Shown here: piece by piece, positions 1-9,683 of the stretch
Layout of the letters: each line of letters starts with the position of its first letter
Numbering within the stretch: position 1 is the first letter of the stretch
Source of the DNA: Hydrangea macrophylla
Lineage: Eukaryota; Streptophyta; Magnoliopsida; Cornales; Hydrangeaceae
Length of the DNA: 64,000 nucleotides
NCBI GenBank assembly: GCA_033977485.1
Contig: CM066993.1
Span: 73,014,864 to 73,078,863 of the forward strand
Direction: 5' to 3'
Position numbers and translations under genes: made by a program
The notes under the pieces: generated by a model
Told to the model about the DNA's origin: nothing
The model's input: only the letters and a program-made list of their open reading frames with translations
Database searches by the model: none

Positions 1-97
1 GATTATGAGCAATTGTGAAAAGTAGGTATAGATTCTTTTTGTTCCATTAATAAGTTGAGTTCCCAAAGGTGGACTCATAAAATGGACGGAGGGAGTA
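1..97. mobile_element. Stowaway-like MITE, right end only
   Basis: The sequence ends in GGACGGAGGGAGTA (84-97), the classic Stowaway (Tc1/mariner) terminal motif followed by the TA target. The rest of the element lies left of the window. The next 50 bases (about 110-147) resemble 1209-1242 of the second copy (GTGGACAATAAT...), so another fragment of the same family may follow directly. Confidence 0.6.
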
Positions 98-210
98 TCA
101 AATTTGAAAAAGTGGACAATAATCTTAGAACATCTCAAAATGGAATAGTAAACTCTAAAAATGAGATGGAGATAATATATAAAATTGGAAATGTATATTT
201 ATTTTTTTTT

Positions 211-236
211 GGGGGGAAGGGGGGGGGGGGGGGGGG

Positions 237-273
<37 letters not shown>

Positions 274-293
274 TTTGTGTGTGTGTGTGTGTG
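211..293. repeat. Poly-G run followed by (GT)n microsatellite
   Basis: About 28 near-continuous G residues (211-239) run into roughly 26 GT units (240-293) with two TT interruptions. It is a simple repeat. The reading frames crossing it are low-complexity and not genes. Confidence 0.97.
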
Positions 294-1021
294 GAGAGTA
301 CTTGCATATTATTTTATGATACAATGAACATGTATGTGGAGCATAAAGCCCATGCTTCCAATTAAGAAGCTCAATGAACTTATTGGTTGATGAATGATTC
401 AAATAAGAGACCTCTACAAGCTTAAAGATATTGATACTAAATGAGTGAAAACAAGGCATTGTTCATATAGAGTAGCATGGAGAAGTACACTATTGGGCAC
501 TAAGATATTATAAGGCCCACCGCAAAAGATGAAAGGGGTGTGAAAGTTGTTTCTTAATGGATTTGGTTTTTTTTCTTCTTCTTTCTAAAATAGTTATTTT
601 CATAGTGTTAGGTGATAGAAAGAGAAATCCACTTCAAGATAGAGGAAAACCCATGGTTGAAGGAGGAGTTGGATTCCACTTAAAGCTCTTGATGTGAAGA
701 GGACATTGATACTAAATGGGATCACCAAAATGCTTTTAATAAGAAAAAGATAGTTCTTTGCTTTTTAGACGTGTAGAGAAGTTTTCCATTCTATCTAACC
801 CATTTGAGCAACTGCAATGATGGTTTTTAAGAGAAGCTTGTGTCAGACGCTAGGTAGTGCACCAAGAAAATAACTCCAATTGATAAGTTACACTCGGACG
901 TGGAGCTGTCAGAAGTTAAAATATTTGTTAGCTACAACAAGTGTTTTAGCCAACAAAAAGTGATGTCATTTGCTCTTATATCTGATGGGACAACAATAGT
1001 CTTTACCATTAAGAACTTTAA
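294..1021. other. No recognisable feature
   Basis: AT-rich sequence without a supported ORF, TIR pair or RNA gene that I can see. Confidence 0.5.
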
Positions 1022-1275
1022 TACTTCATTCGTCTTTTAAAAATAGTCTATTCTTGAAAATTCAACTTCTTTAGGGGACAAAAAATCAATACTTGTTTTT
1101 CGCAATTGCCCCTAATTATTATAATTACTTTTTTTGTTTTGTGTTGACATAGATTCAAGAAAGGATAGTTTTGTAAAGTGAGTAAAAATTGCATACCAAT
1201 GTTAGAATGTGGACAATAATTTTGAAATATCCGAAAATGGAATACATGACTATTGTTTAGGGATGGGAGGGAGTA
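1022..1275. mobile_element. Stowaway-like MITE, complete
   Basis: The left end reads TACTTCATTCGTC...AAATAGTC and the right end, read on the other strand, TACTCCCTCCCATCC...AATAGTC. Together they form diverged terminal inverted repeats of about 27 bp flanked by TA. The length of 254 bp and the CTCCCTCC-type terminus fit non-autonomous Tc1/mariner elements. It has no coding capacity. Confidence 0.65.
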
Positions 1276-1403
1276 GTTTTTGAAGTAATGATGTCAGTAA
1301 GATGTCACTTAACATGTAAATATATCTCCTCATTGGAGAACCAAAAAATTCATGGATGGTAGCATGTGATAACTTGTTTCTTTTTTGTCCACGTGGACTC
1401 CTA

Positions 1404-1781
1404 AGAGCATCAACAGTGGAGAGGGTCATAGGCTAACTTAGGATAACTTAATTGAAAGCCATTAACAACGCGACCCTTTTTGCTATTGTATAGAATAGTA
1501 AAACTTAACAAAGCCTAACTTTATGGTACCACTAAGTTTCGCTAACGTAGGGAGAAAACGGCACAAGATGTGCCGCCTTCCAAACGGCATATGCCGCCCC
1601 CTTGCAAACGGCACATGATGAGCCGTATGAAGTACACGACATATACACGATGTGTTGTCCCCCATTGCTCACGGCACATGATGTGCTGCCCCATGTATTC
1701 CCACTGCTAACACCTCCTTCTCCCTACAACAACTTATCCTAAGTTTTGCCTAAGTTCTACCTTCCCACTATGGATGCTCTT
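1404..1781. mobile_element. Harbinger-like MITE with internal palindromes
   Basis: The termini AGAGCATCAACAGTGGAGAGG and, inverted, AGAGCATCCATAGTGGGAAGG match over about 20 bp, and both ends abut TA(A). The 378-bp interior carries repeated dyads such as CGGCACAAGATGTGCCG (1559-1575), CGGCATATGCCG (1595-1606) and CGGCACATGATG (1610 and 1671). The family assignment rests on the TAA-like target and the GAGCATC terminus, and is tentative. Confidence 0.55.
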
Positions 1782-1812
1782 AACACATTCTAACATCAAA
1801 GCATCATTGTAA

Positions 1813-1970
1813 GGGTAATACTTTGGACACACCCAAAGACACAACTTTTGGGACACAACTCAAGAGATATGTCTATCTCTCCTGTGTCACTGTGGAGTCC
1901 ATTAACATAACAAGAGAGATATAGACACAACTTTTGAGTTGTGTCTTTGGATGTGTCCCAATCTTTACTC
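1813..1970. mobile_element. Mutator-like foldback MITE, copy A
   Basis: The ends GGGTAATACTTTGGACACA and, inverted, GAGTAAAGATTGGGACACA form long arms around a core containing TATCTCTCCTGTGTCACTG. The flanks TCATTGTAA (1804-1812) and TCAATGTAA (1971-1979) form a 9-bp target duplication with one mismatch, the size typical of Mutator-like elements. It is related to copies B (3515-3920) and C (5268-5434). It has no coding capacity. Confidence 0.75.
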
Positions 1971-2362
1971 TCAATGTAAATGCTCTCATACGTGGCTTAT
2001 GAGCACTACTACGTACACCCATACACTTTTTTACACACTTTTTGACACACAGCTTTAAATGCATGTACTCTGTGTTGTGTGAGTGGTGCACTAAAAAGTG
2101 TAAAAAATTCGAATAGTATAAGATACATGCATTTAAAGTATAATATGTCAAAAAATATATAGAAAAATGTGTATACCTAACATTATTGGTGACTTATAAC
2201 TAAAAATAAACTAAGTCTCAGTAATTGGTGAAAAAGTGGCAATTCCAAGGAAAACTAGTACTCATATCATTCATGATTACGTGATTTGCAAAATAATGAA
2301 TTTTTTTGGGGTTCTTGGAATGCTTTCCATTATGCGATATTCGAGACCGATCAATACTGAAG

Positions 2363-2775
2363 GAGAAATTATTCAGTGAGCCCTCATTCTACGTCATCAT
2401 GTTAATGTGATGTGAAGTTTCAATAACATATGTCCATTAAACTGAAATGACATAACAATATGCCATGGCCCCCTATTCTCGGGGGTACATCATCCCGCAT
2501 TTGTCACACCCTCTAAAGTTTTGTGGACACATGACACCATAATATTAGGGCGTCACACCAAGTTAATATGACGACGTGGTGTGATGGGCTCACTAAATAA
2601 CTTATCATATTGAATACATATTGTCATATAATTAAAGCGTCACTCTGTGGTGATGTGACGGGCACACTGAATAATTTCTCATATTGAAGGCATGTTGTCA
2701 TACAATTAAAGCGTCATAGCACATTATCACGTCAAGGTGATGACGTGGTATGACATACTCACTCAATAATTTCTC
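2363..2775. mobile_element. TIR element with internal end-like repeats
   Basis: The outer ends GAGAAATTATTCAGTGAG and, inverted, GAGAAATTATTGAGTGAG match over 18 bp with one difference. Inside, about 74-bp imperfect repeats (ATTAAAGCGT at 2631 and 2705) each contain a terminus-like string (CACTGAATAATTTCTC near 2673), as if end segments had been duplicated. No clear target duplication was found, so the superfamily is undetermined. Confidence 0.55.
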
Positions 2776-2805
2776 TTTCCTTAGGTTGCCGTGTCAACAT
2801 TTATT

Positions 2806-3249
2806 TTAGGAAAAAATTATATTTTAGTCTATTAAATTATACATTTATTTTCAATTTGGTCTATAAAATTTATTTATTTATTTTTATTTTTTTACAATTG
2901 GATATTTGAACTTAAAAAATTCATTCAATCAGACTCAAATTCTGATATTGTTAGCTTAAATTGTTAAAAATTGTCACGTAGGTTGTGCGTAATGCTTACT
3001 TGTTACATGTTAGGTTAAGACAAACACTACAGATTGTGAATGACCAAAAAATGATGTGATTTTGGGTATGATTGAATGCAATTTTGGATCTAGTCGAATG
3101 TGTTTTCGAATTTGATTATATGCGATTTTTGAGTGAATTTTTGAAGTTCAAGGACCAAATTGCAAAAAAAAAAAAAAAAAAAAAAAAAATTATGTACCCA
3201 ATTAAAAACAGATTATAGTTTAATAGACTAAAGTGTAATTTACCCTTAA
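2806..3249. mobile_element. AT-rich TIR element, family undetermined
   Basis: The left arm (TTAGGAAAAAATTATATTTTAGTCTATTAAA) and the inverted right arm (TTAAGGGTAAATTACACTTTAGTCTATTAAA) match in about 25 of 31 positions. The interior holds an A run (3164-3189). It has no coding potential and no clear target duplication. Confidence 0.5.
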
Positions 3250-3514
3250 TTTACAAAAAAAAAAAAACCAATGTAAGAGGTTCCCAATCCATTCTCTGTC
3301 TTGTGCGAGTGCACTTGTCATTCGAAATACACGCTGCTTTCTAGCAAAAAAAAAAAAGAAAAGAAATACACGCTGCTTTTTGGATATTCAACAAGAACTC
3401 ATTTTAATTCACAGATTCACCTCCCTCGGTTTGCCTTAAACCAACTGTGAAGTCTCAATGTAAATAATTCGAACACTTCTGGCCAGATTACCGAAGAAAT
3501 GCACAAAGTTATTT

Positions 3515-3920
3515 GAGTAATTTTTTGATGACAACTTTCATACAATTTAATCACTTCCCTTGTGATCGGATGACAAGGCCTCTGGGTGTTATACACAGAG
3601 ATCTCAAGTTCGAATCTAAAGGGGGTGGCCACAGGTGATTCACCCGGACGCCCTATCCTTGTGGGATTAGTCGAGATGCGTGCAAGCTGGCCCGGACACC
3701 CATGATTACCAAAAAAAAAAAAAAAAAAAATCTTTTATACAACTTTCACACAACCTCTTAAAAGATGTGTCTATGTCTCTCCTATGTCATTGTGGAGTCC
3801 AGTGACATCACATGAGAGAGATATAGACACGGACCCCACAATGACATAGGAGAGAGATAGACACATCTTTTAAGAGGGTTGTATGAAAGTTGTATAAAAG
3901 TTGTCACCAAAGAATTACTC
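3515..3920. mobile_element. Mutator-like foldback MITE, copy B, split by a SINE
   Basis: The ends are GAGTAATTTTTTGATGACAA and, inverted, GAGTAATTCTTTGGTGACAA. Flanks AAGTTATTT (3506-3514) and TAGTTATTT (3921-3929) are a 9-bp duplication with one mismatch. The arms (ACAACTTTCAYACAAC...AAAAGATGTGTC) form a near-perfect hairpin around a CTCTCCTATGTCATTGTGG core also seen in copies A and C. The left arm is broken by the SINE at 3546-3731, so the original length was about 210 bp. Confidence 0.8.
3546..3731 (+). mobile_element. tRNA-derived SINE
   Basis: It contains a B-box-like GTTCGAATCTA (3612-3622), the plant SINE 3' signature GGGATTAGTCGAG...GCAAGCTGGCCCGGACACC, and an A tail (3711-3730). 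Flanking CTTTCATACAA (3535-3545) and CTTTTATACAA (3732-3742) are the target duplication and lie within the arm of the Mutator-like MITE. The A box is too diverged to place. It is not a functional tRNA gene. Confidence 0.8.
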
Positions 3921-3986
3921 TAGTTATTTACATCTATACACACACATACACATTCACACTTATTTATATGCAATCAACACAAGAAA

Positions 3987-4306
3987 CTGACTCTCTTTCT
4001 GCGTGCCAACTTATCCTTAGTGATGATGATAACCACCCTCTCAAGGTGATCATAGAAGATTGTAAAAGCTTAATTAGGTTATGTAAAGGACATATTACAC
4101 ATGTCCTTAGGGAAGGCAATAGATGTGCTGACTTATTGGCTAATTTTGGGGCTGATCGTTTGTACCCCTTTGTTTTGTTAGATTCTCCGATTGGGGAACT
4201 TTGTATGCCTTTAATGGCGGATCTTTGTGGAACTAGCTATCCCCGTGGTAGCTAGCTTGGTCCCTTCTGTTTGCTGTTTCCTTTCAGTTTAACCAAAAAA
4301 AAAAAA
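3987..4306 (+). pseudogene. 5'-truncated L1-type LINE, RNase H C-terminus
   Basis: The last 320 bp of a LINE end in an A tail (4294-4308) and are flanked by perfect 11-bp duplications AACACAAGAAA (3976-3986 and 4307-4317). The reading frame 3987-4252 encodes the C-terminal part of the RNase H-like domain found at the end of many plant L1 polyproteins. The third acidic motif is seen as TDSLSACQLI, then DCKSLIRLC, then HVLREGNRCADLLANFG with the last catalytic Asp. The first two acidic motifs and the reverse transcriptase are missing because of 5' truncation. The upstream ATG at 3890 lies in unrelated MITE sequence, so this ORF is not a gene. Confidence 0.85.
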
Positions 4307-4317
4307 AACACAAGAAA

Positions 4318-4774
4318 TGTTCACGTACTACATATTTTATCCAATTTTAAATGGACAAAATGTTCCGATCACTTCGTCAAAATATGGGCAATAAAATATC
4401 ATGCACGATACAATCACTTTGGTGTGCTCATTATAAAATTATTTTAGTACCCTCATTCTCAAAAGAAATATATACCTTTGTCCATTTAAAAATTAACACA
4501 CTACTATTATTCGATCGAATGATCTATTGAAGGGTCTTAAATTATGAAGTAATTCTTTTTGGTTATTGAGTCATGACCTCTTTTTAGGATATGCAAATTC
4601 TAACGACGTTATGCTAATCAACATTGGAGATGGTAACTGCTGAAGACGCATTCAATATATCTTTTCTTGTTTTGTATTAGATAATTGTTTAGTTTTTTTT
4701 TCCCTCACAAAGTAAGTCATTTTGATTGCATTTAATTGTTTATGTTATTTAGGTACTACGCAATACAGGACAAG
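4318..4774. other. No recognisable feature
   Basis: AT-rich spacer. I see no ORF with family similarity and no paired termini. Confidence 0.45.
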
Positions 4775-4887
4775 TGTAACACCCTCACCCGAGAGAATTA
4801 CATTAGCAATTTTATATGCATGTATTAGTGTTAATTAACACTTGTTAGGGCTGGGTTACGGACTCACTGGACTGTCATGGGTGTCCG
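4775..4887. mobile_element. Possible LTR start interrupted by the Copia element
   Basis: TGTAACACCC at 4775 has the form of a plant Gypsy LTR start. The sequence stops at the Copia insertion and should resume at 21171. I could not find a matching end or duplication downstream, so this is tentative. Confidence 0.3.
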
Positions 4888-5594
4888 TGTTGAAATTTAC
4901 ACATTAGAATTAAACGAGCATACAATGAAAAAGTAAATAATAAGGGAAAAAGAAAAGAAATCACACAAGAGAATTCTACGTGGTTTGACAAAAACCTATC
5001 TACGTCCACACCCAAGAGATTTTTCTTTACTATTGATAAAAAAATTGATACAAGAGACATTGAATTAAAGCACATGACCCAACTCATAAATCCTTATACT
5101 CACTGACTCAATACCCCAAGAAAAAACCCCTCACACAATATATATTTTTTCTCTCTCACAAACCCCAGCCGAGTGTATATAAACCTACCATATATGTACA
5201 TCACATATATATTTATTATACACGGCTGACTCTTTTTGTGTTTCTACTAAAACACTCCAAAAGAGATGAGTAATATTTGGGGCACTAACAACTTCCACTA
5301 ACACTTACTAACACACTCTATCTCTCTCCTAGTGGCACTGTGGGCTCCACAGTGGACCCCGCAGTACCACTAGGAGAGAGATAGAGTGTGTTAGTAAGTG
5401 TTAGTGGAAGTTGTTAGTGCCCCTAGCATTGCCCAAAAGAGATAATGATTACCTTGCATTATTCAATTGAATATCACTTTTTTTTTTTTTTGCATTATCC
5501 AATTGAATATCACTTATCTTATCACATAAGAAACCAGGTAGACTTCAAATTCTCCATGCACATGCAACCGGCCAAGAATGGTGTGGACCCAACA
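4888..5594 (-). mobile_element. 3' LTR of Copia A, with a MITE inside
   Basis: It runs TGTTGAAATTTAC...GGACCCAACA and matches the 5' LTR at 20702-21170 throughout. Shared landmarks are AAAAAGTAAATAA, CCCAAGAGATTTT, ACGGCTGACT and TTCAAATTCTCCATGCA. It is about 530 bp without the 167-bp MITE (5268-5434) and its duplication. A 34-bp stretch ending in AATTGAATATCAC (about 5455-5513) is duplicated here and single in the other LTR. Confidence 0.85.
5268..5434. mobile_element. Mutator-like foldback MITE, copy C
   Basis: An almost perfect hairpin: GAGTAATATTTGGGGCACTA and, inverted, GGGCAATGCTAGGGGCACTA, with arms of more than 70 bp around CCTAGTGGCACTGTGGGC. The 9-bp target duplication AAAAGAGAT (5259-5267, 5435-5443) is perfect. 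The other Copia LTR has a single uninterrupted site (AATCCAACAGAGCTAATG near 21067), a related empty site that confirms the insertion. Confidence 0.9.
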
Positions 5595-5606
5595 ATCTCC
5601 ACTTTC
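5595..5606 (-). promoter_or_regulatory. Polypurine tract of Copia A
   Basis: On the minus strand GAAAGTGGAGAT lies directly before the 3' LTR start TGTTGGGTCC. This is the standard position and composition for the plus-strand DNA primer of Copia elements. Confidence 0.75.
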
Positions 5607-5716
5607 ATACCATGAGAAAAAAAAATCCCACCTTGAACAATCCGTCAAGATGTCCAAAATCATTGACCTAAAAAAATTTCAGTTACACACAACGAATCAA
5701 CATAGTCCAATTTGAT

Positions 5717-7027
5717 TCACCATGGCCAATGGACACGTGTAACTGTTTTCCATTGATTCACCACGTGGCTGCATGGTCCCCTCCACCACCAGTAGTATTT
5801 TTTTCCCTCACCATCGTCTGCTCTTTGAAAACCTGTCATCCGTGTCTTCGCCTCAACCACAAAAGAAACACGTCTAGAGTACCTTTTTTCTGTGCACTCC
5901 GTTTTCAAACACCAATAAAGTTTTTCTTCATTGTACTTCCAATCAGATGATACAACCCACCACACTTTTCGCCCTTCATAAGTACCATGCAGCCACGTGT
6001 GATTTTCATGGCCTCACCTGCAGCTGAATACCTGCATCCCATGGAATCCATCTAGCTAAGTGAGGTCAGATTTCTTCGCATCTTTGGGACATATCTTACA
6101 CCACCCAAAGTACGAACCGCTCCATCATGCATTTTGATCTTCACAGTTCCAACACCCATAATTTATACGGAGTCCCTTCACCCAATGACATACTTCTATA
6201 ATTATTTTCTTGGAACGTATCAAAATAATCCTTCCTGGAACATACATGGTTGGTATAACCAGAATCTATAATCCAATCATTACGAGAACAAGTATGTATA
6301 CCTTCGGAGACTGTTAGGACATCTCCATTATCTCCCAATAAAACCATAGAGTTTTCACCATCCTTCCCACCATTGTCCTTCCTTTTACGTTGAAGACAAT
6401 ATTTCTTGATGTGACCCAATTCTTTGCACATATAGCATTGAACTTCTCTCAATTTAGAACTAGATCTATACCTGTTACTACCTTCAGATCTATCTTTTGT
6501 CCTTCCTCGATTCCCACCTGCTACAGCCAAAGTAGCTTCATGTCCACCCTCACTAGTTGTCTTTCTCTGAGTATCGTGGGACACTAGTGAATCCTCCACT
6601 TGCTCCAAAATCACTATATCTTTACCGTACAACAACGCAGTCATGAGGTAGTCATATAAATCTGGAAGAGAGGCAAGAAGTAGGAGAGCTTGGTCTTCTT
6701 CCTCAATCTTGACATCAACTTTCTGCAGTTTATCCAAATACCCATTGAACACACTCATGTGTTCTATGAGATCCCCATGTTCTTCTTTCTTCAACTGGTA
6801 CAACTGTCACTTTAGATACAATTTTTTAGTCAAACTCTTGGCTATATAGAGTTTTTCCAACTTTTCCCACAAGCCTGACGCAGAATCTTCATCCATAACA
6901 TTATTGATAATGTTATCAGCAATACAGAATATGATCATGCTAATACATCGCAACTCCAACTCCTCCCACTCGTTAGCCTTCATGGCTTCTGGCTTTCGAT
7001 CCTTTCCCTTCAAAGCCTTGTACAAGC
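5717..7027 (-). pseudogene. Copia gag-protease fragment
   Basis: Remnant of a Copia polyprotein, read from 7027 down. First comes a UBN2-type gag domain (YKALKGKDRKPEAM, WEKLEKLYIAKSLT, ASLPDLYDYL). It is followed by a basic linker and a zinc knuckle CYMCKELGHIKKYC (CX2CX4HX4C, intact). The protease start DWIIDSGYTNHVC keeps the catalytic DSG. After about position 6165 the frame shifts and continues as GTVKIKMHDG...RYVPKMRRNL, then DSMGCRYSAAG...LVLMKGE-like sequence to about 5890. Lesions seen: an in-frame TGA between KKLYLK and QLYQLK (about 6806), a frameshift near 6160 and a TAG near 6053. The N-terminal residues of gag are at 20563-20650, beyond the Gypsy insertion. Any longer N-terminus read across 7028 is insertion sequence. 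Confidence 0.85.
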
Positions 7028-7379
7028 TGTCACAGTCCGGTCCCACAATAGCGGAACTAAAGCCCCCGTGACACGCCACCGAGGCTACTCTAATTCATTG
7101 ACATAAAATTGCAGTGGAATAAACAAGAGTACAAATCCATAAATTCATGTCACGACCCATCCCACTACGCGTGGAAGTAGGACACGTGGCACGCCACCAA
7201 GGCTCAACCAAACATCATATAACAATACGCAGCGGAAAGAACTTTAAAACAACCCTGAGTAATTTAAAACGTTAGGAAACATTGCCCTCTGAGTTGAAAA
7301 ATCTATAAGGATCAGAGTTATAAAAAGTTTTGTTCAGTTGAAACTTGTCCAAAGGAACACAGTTTTGAAAACAGAGGTC

Positions 7380-7701
7380 CAGTTGACTGATCAGGGAACC
7401 CAGTCGACTGCACTGGTTACTATTTGGATCAATAGCTAAAATCTACAGTAGTTCAGTCGACTGATCAAAGGTCCCCAGTCGACTGTGTTATGCAGAACCA
7501 AAATGCAACATTTTCAAAAGGGGTCCAGTCGACTGATTGATGGTACAGTCGACTGGTTTTGCCATATATTAAAGCAGTAGCCAAAATCAACAGTGACTCA
7601 GTCGACTGATCAAGGGTCCAGTCGACTGCTTCTCTTACTATTCACTTTCAGTGTCTCAATCACACGGGATACAGTCGACTGACAAAGGGTCCAGTCGACT
7701 G
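7380..7701. repeat. Phased CAGTCGACTG palindrome array
   Basis: Perfect copies of the 10-bp palindrome CAGTCGACTG start at 7401, 7454, 7476, 7526, 7546, 7599, 7619, 7672 and 7692, with a one-mismatch copy at 7380. They form five pairs 20-22 bp apart, and the first members of the pairs are 74, 72, 73 and 73 bp apart. Sequence between palindromes is much less conserved. Confidence 0.95.
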
Positions 7702-8805
7702 CTTCCCTGCTGGGCAGCCCTGTTGTGAAAATTAACAACTCATGTTTCTCCACACTAACAACAATCACAACCATAACTGAATTACAACATTTAAAACGTA
7801 ACCACAGACGTTCAAATACAGGATTACCATACTACGGAACTAATCCAAAGATCTATTACAATGTATTACATAACCCAATTCCTTGATACTAGTTTAGGAA
7901 CTAGAAACAAAAATATAAACAAATGATTCCCCCGACGTTCTTTAACGGCCTCACTTGTCACGCTTCTTCTTGTCTTTCTTCTTACCTGCAATGGAGTACA
8001 TCTCCACTGCTCAGCTATATGCTGAGCGTACAAGTTTAACATATGCAATATATGACAAAACATGCTTTAATCTCGTAAATCATATCAATAGTCTCTAGGG
8101 AGAAAAATACGCATTCATCCGGTAGCGACAAGTCCAAGCCTTAAACCGCGATGTCAATGGCAAGTCCAAGCCTACAACCATTACATCCCCACAAGTGCCA
8201 TGGCAAGTCCAAGCCTACAACCATGCACAGTAGCCGTCGCTACTAAAATTCTCAAACAACGAGAAGCTTACTCTAGCATGAATTTGTATAAGACTCCCCT
8301 TTGACCAACATAGACAACTCAACGTGCTCGCGTAAATTTAGACATGCTTTTCACAATTTAGCGCGTGCATACTTAACGGGCCTACAATTAACACATGGAT
8401 TTTGCCCGGATCTCAATTTCGTCGTCGAAATATAAAACATGTATTTCTCTATATTTCACAAGTTAGAACTTCATACCTCGTGTGATTTCCCCCAAACTTT
8501 GAAGGATCGACTAGGAGGTCAATTAATCGTCAGATTTTGAATTTGAGAAAATTCCTACAAGTTTATACCTGTTTTTCCCAAAAGTCTAGAATTAAAATTT
8601 TTACAAAAATTGGCTAAACACGGCCTAGGTAGTATCAAAACGTAGATCTTACCTCCACGAGTTCAAATACGAAATCTGGAGAAAAACTGACGGACGAATG
8701 GTCGTCGTTTGTCGTCGCAAAGCCCGTTGGCTCCAATCTCCCTTTCTCTCTCCTCTCTCTAGATATTTTAGAAGGATTTGGATGAGAATGAATCTCATCC
8801 ACCAC

Positions 8806-8813
8806 TATTTATA
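8806..8813 (-). promoter_or_regulatory. TATA box of the solo LTR
   Basis: CTATAAATAGTGG on the minus strand in an otherwise GC-moderate stretch of the LTR. It is the likely U3/R promoter of the parental element. Confidence 0.55.
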
Positions 8814-9394
8814 GAAAAACTTTCTGGGAAGTGCGTTTACCTCCCCACGAGTTCCTCAAACTTCTCATTAGCTCTCGAAACTTTGCACACGTTCATTTTA
8901 TGCCTTTACGGGTGAAAATGATAAATTTCAGAAGTTTCTGACTAAGTCTCGTTTGGTCCAAAATAACGTCCGAAAACTAAATTATATGGAATCTCTACAC
9001 AACCTACCTTTTTATTTAACGTGTCACTCACGTTTTCACCACAGTGCTCAAACTGATATAACAATATCGAGATTACCAGAAATTATACTACACAGGTATA
9101 ATTCACTATTCATGAAATACCTGATGTTTCAAATAACATTTAAATCATGTAAATGTCATTTAACCATGCCAATGCAACATGAAGTGCCATGTTCCCGTGT
9201 CCTCACTGACACCTTACTGTTGACTCACAGTCAACCTCAACTCAATATTAATAAACATTAATATTTCCACTTGTTACTACTTTATCTTATTTTAAAAGCA
9301 TGCAATTTATGAAACGGGTGTGACAATTCAAGTCATAAAAAGAATTCTCTGTTTGAAACACTAAAAGGAAATAAACCATTTTGAAAACAGTAGT

Positions 9395-9683
9395 CCAGTC
9401 GACTGATTAGGGGTCCAGTCAACTGGAAATGCAATATACAGAGTGTTCAAAGTTCCAACAGCCAGTCTAGTCGAGTGACTCCCATATCCAATCGACTGGG
9501 GTGTTAAACTTACAGTCGACTGGTACTATCCGGTTGACTGAACTCTAGCTTGAGCAAAAAGATCTGATTTTTGAAATACCATCTAGTCGACTGTGTCGGG
9601 GGACACACTCGACTGTTTTTCCAATAATTGATGCAATGTCTAAATAATAAAGAATTTCGGTCTCGACTTGGTCCGGATGACTG
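9395..9683. repeat. Diverged palindrome-pair array in the chromovirus 3' LTR
   Basis: CAGTCGACTG-like motifs start at 9395, 9416, 9468, 9489, 9513, 9531, 9584, 9606 and 9674. Several have one or two substitutions, mostly C-to-T or G-to-A type. Pairs are 18-22 bp apart, and first members are 73, 45 and 71 bp apart. It corresponds to the array at 18554-18865 in the other LTR. Confidence 0.85.

Larger units (their letters stand above)
7148..9325 (-). mobile_element. Solo LTR of a related Gypsy family
   Basis: 2178 bp, TGTCACGACCC...GGGTGTGACA, flanked by the perfect 5-bp duplication ATTCA (7143-7147, 9326-9330). The paired LTR at 18371 is uninterrupted at this point, which confirms insertion. 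No internal coding region is present, so it is a solo LTR. A minus-strand TATA box TATAAATA is at 8806-8813. It holds the palindrome array at 7380-7701. Confidence 0.9.

Noticed and set aside
55..459. ORFs over the poly-G/(GT)n tract
   Set aside because: Low-complexity Gly/Val-Cys or His-Thr strings only.
3890..4255. 121-codon ORF as an intact RNase H gene
   Set aside because: Its first 30 codons are MITE and spacer sequence; the rest is a LINE tail bounded by a target duplication.
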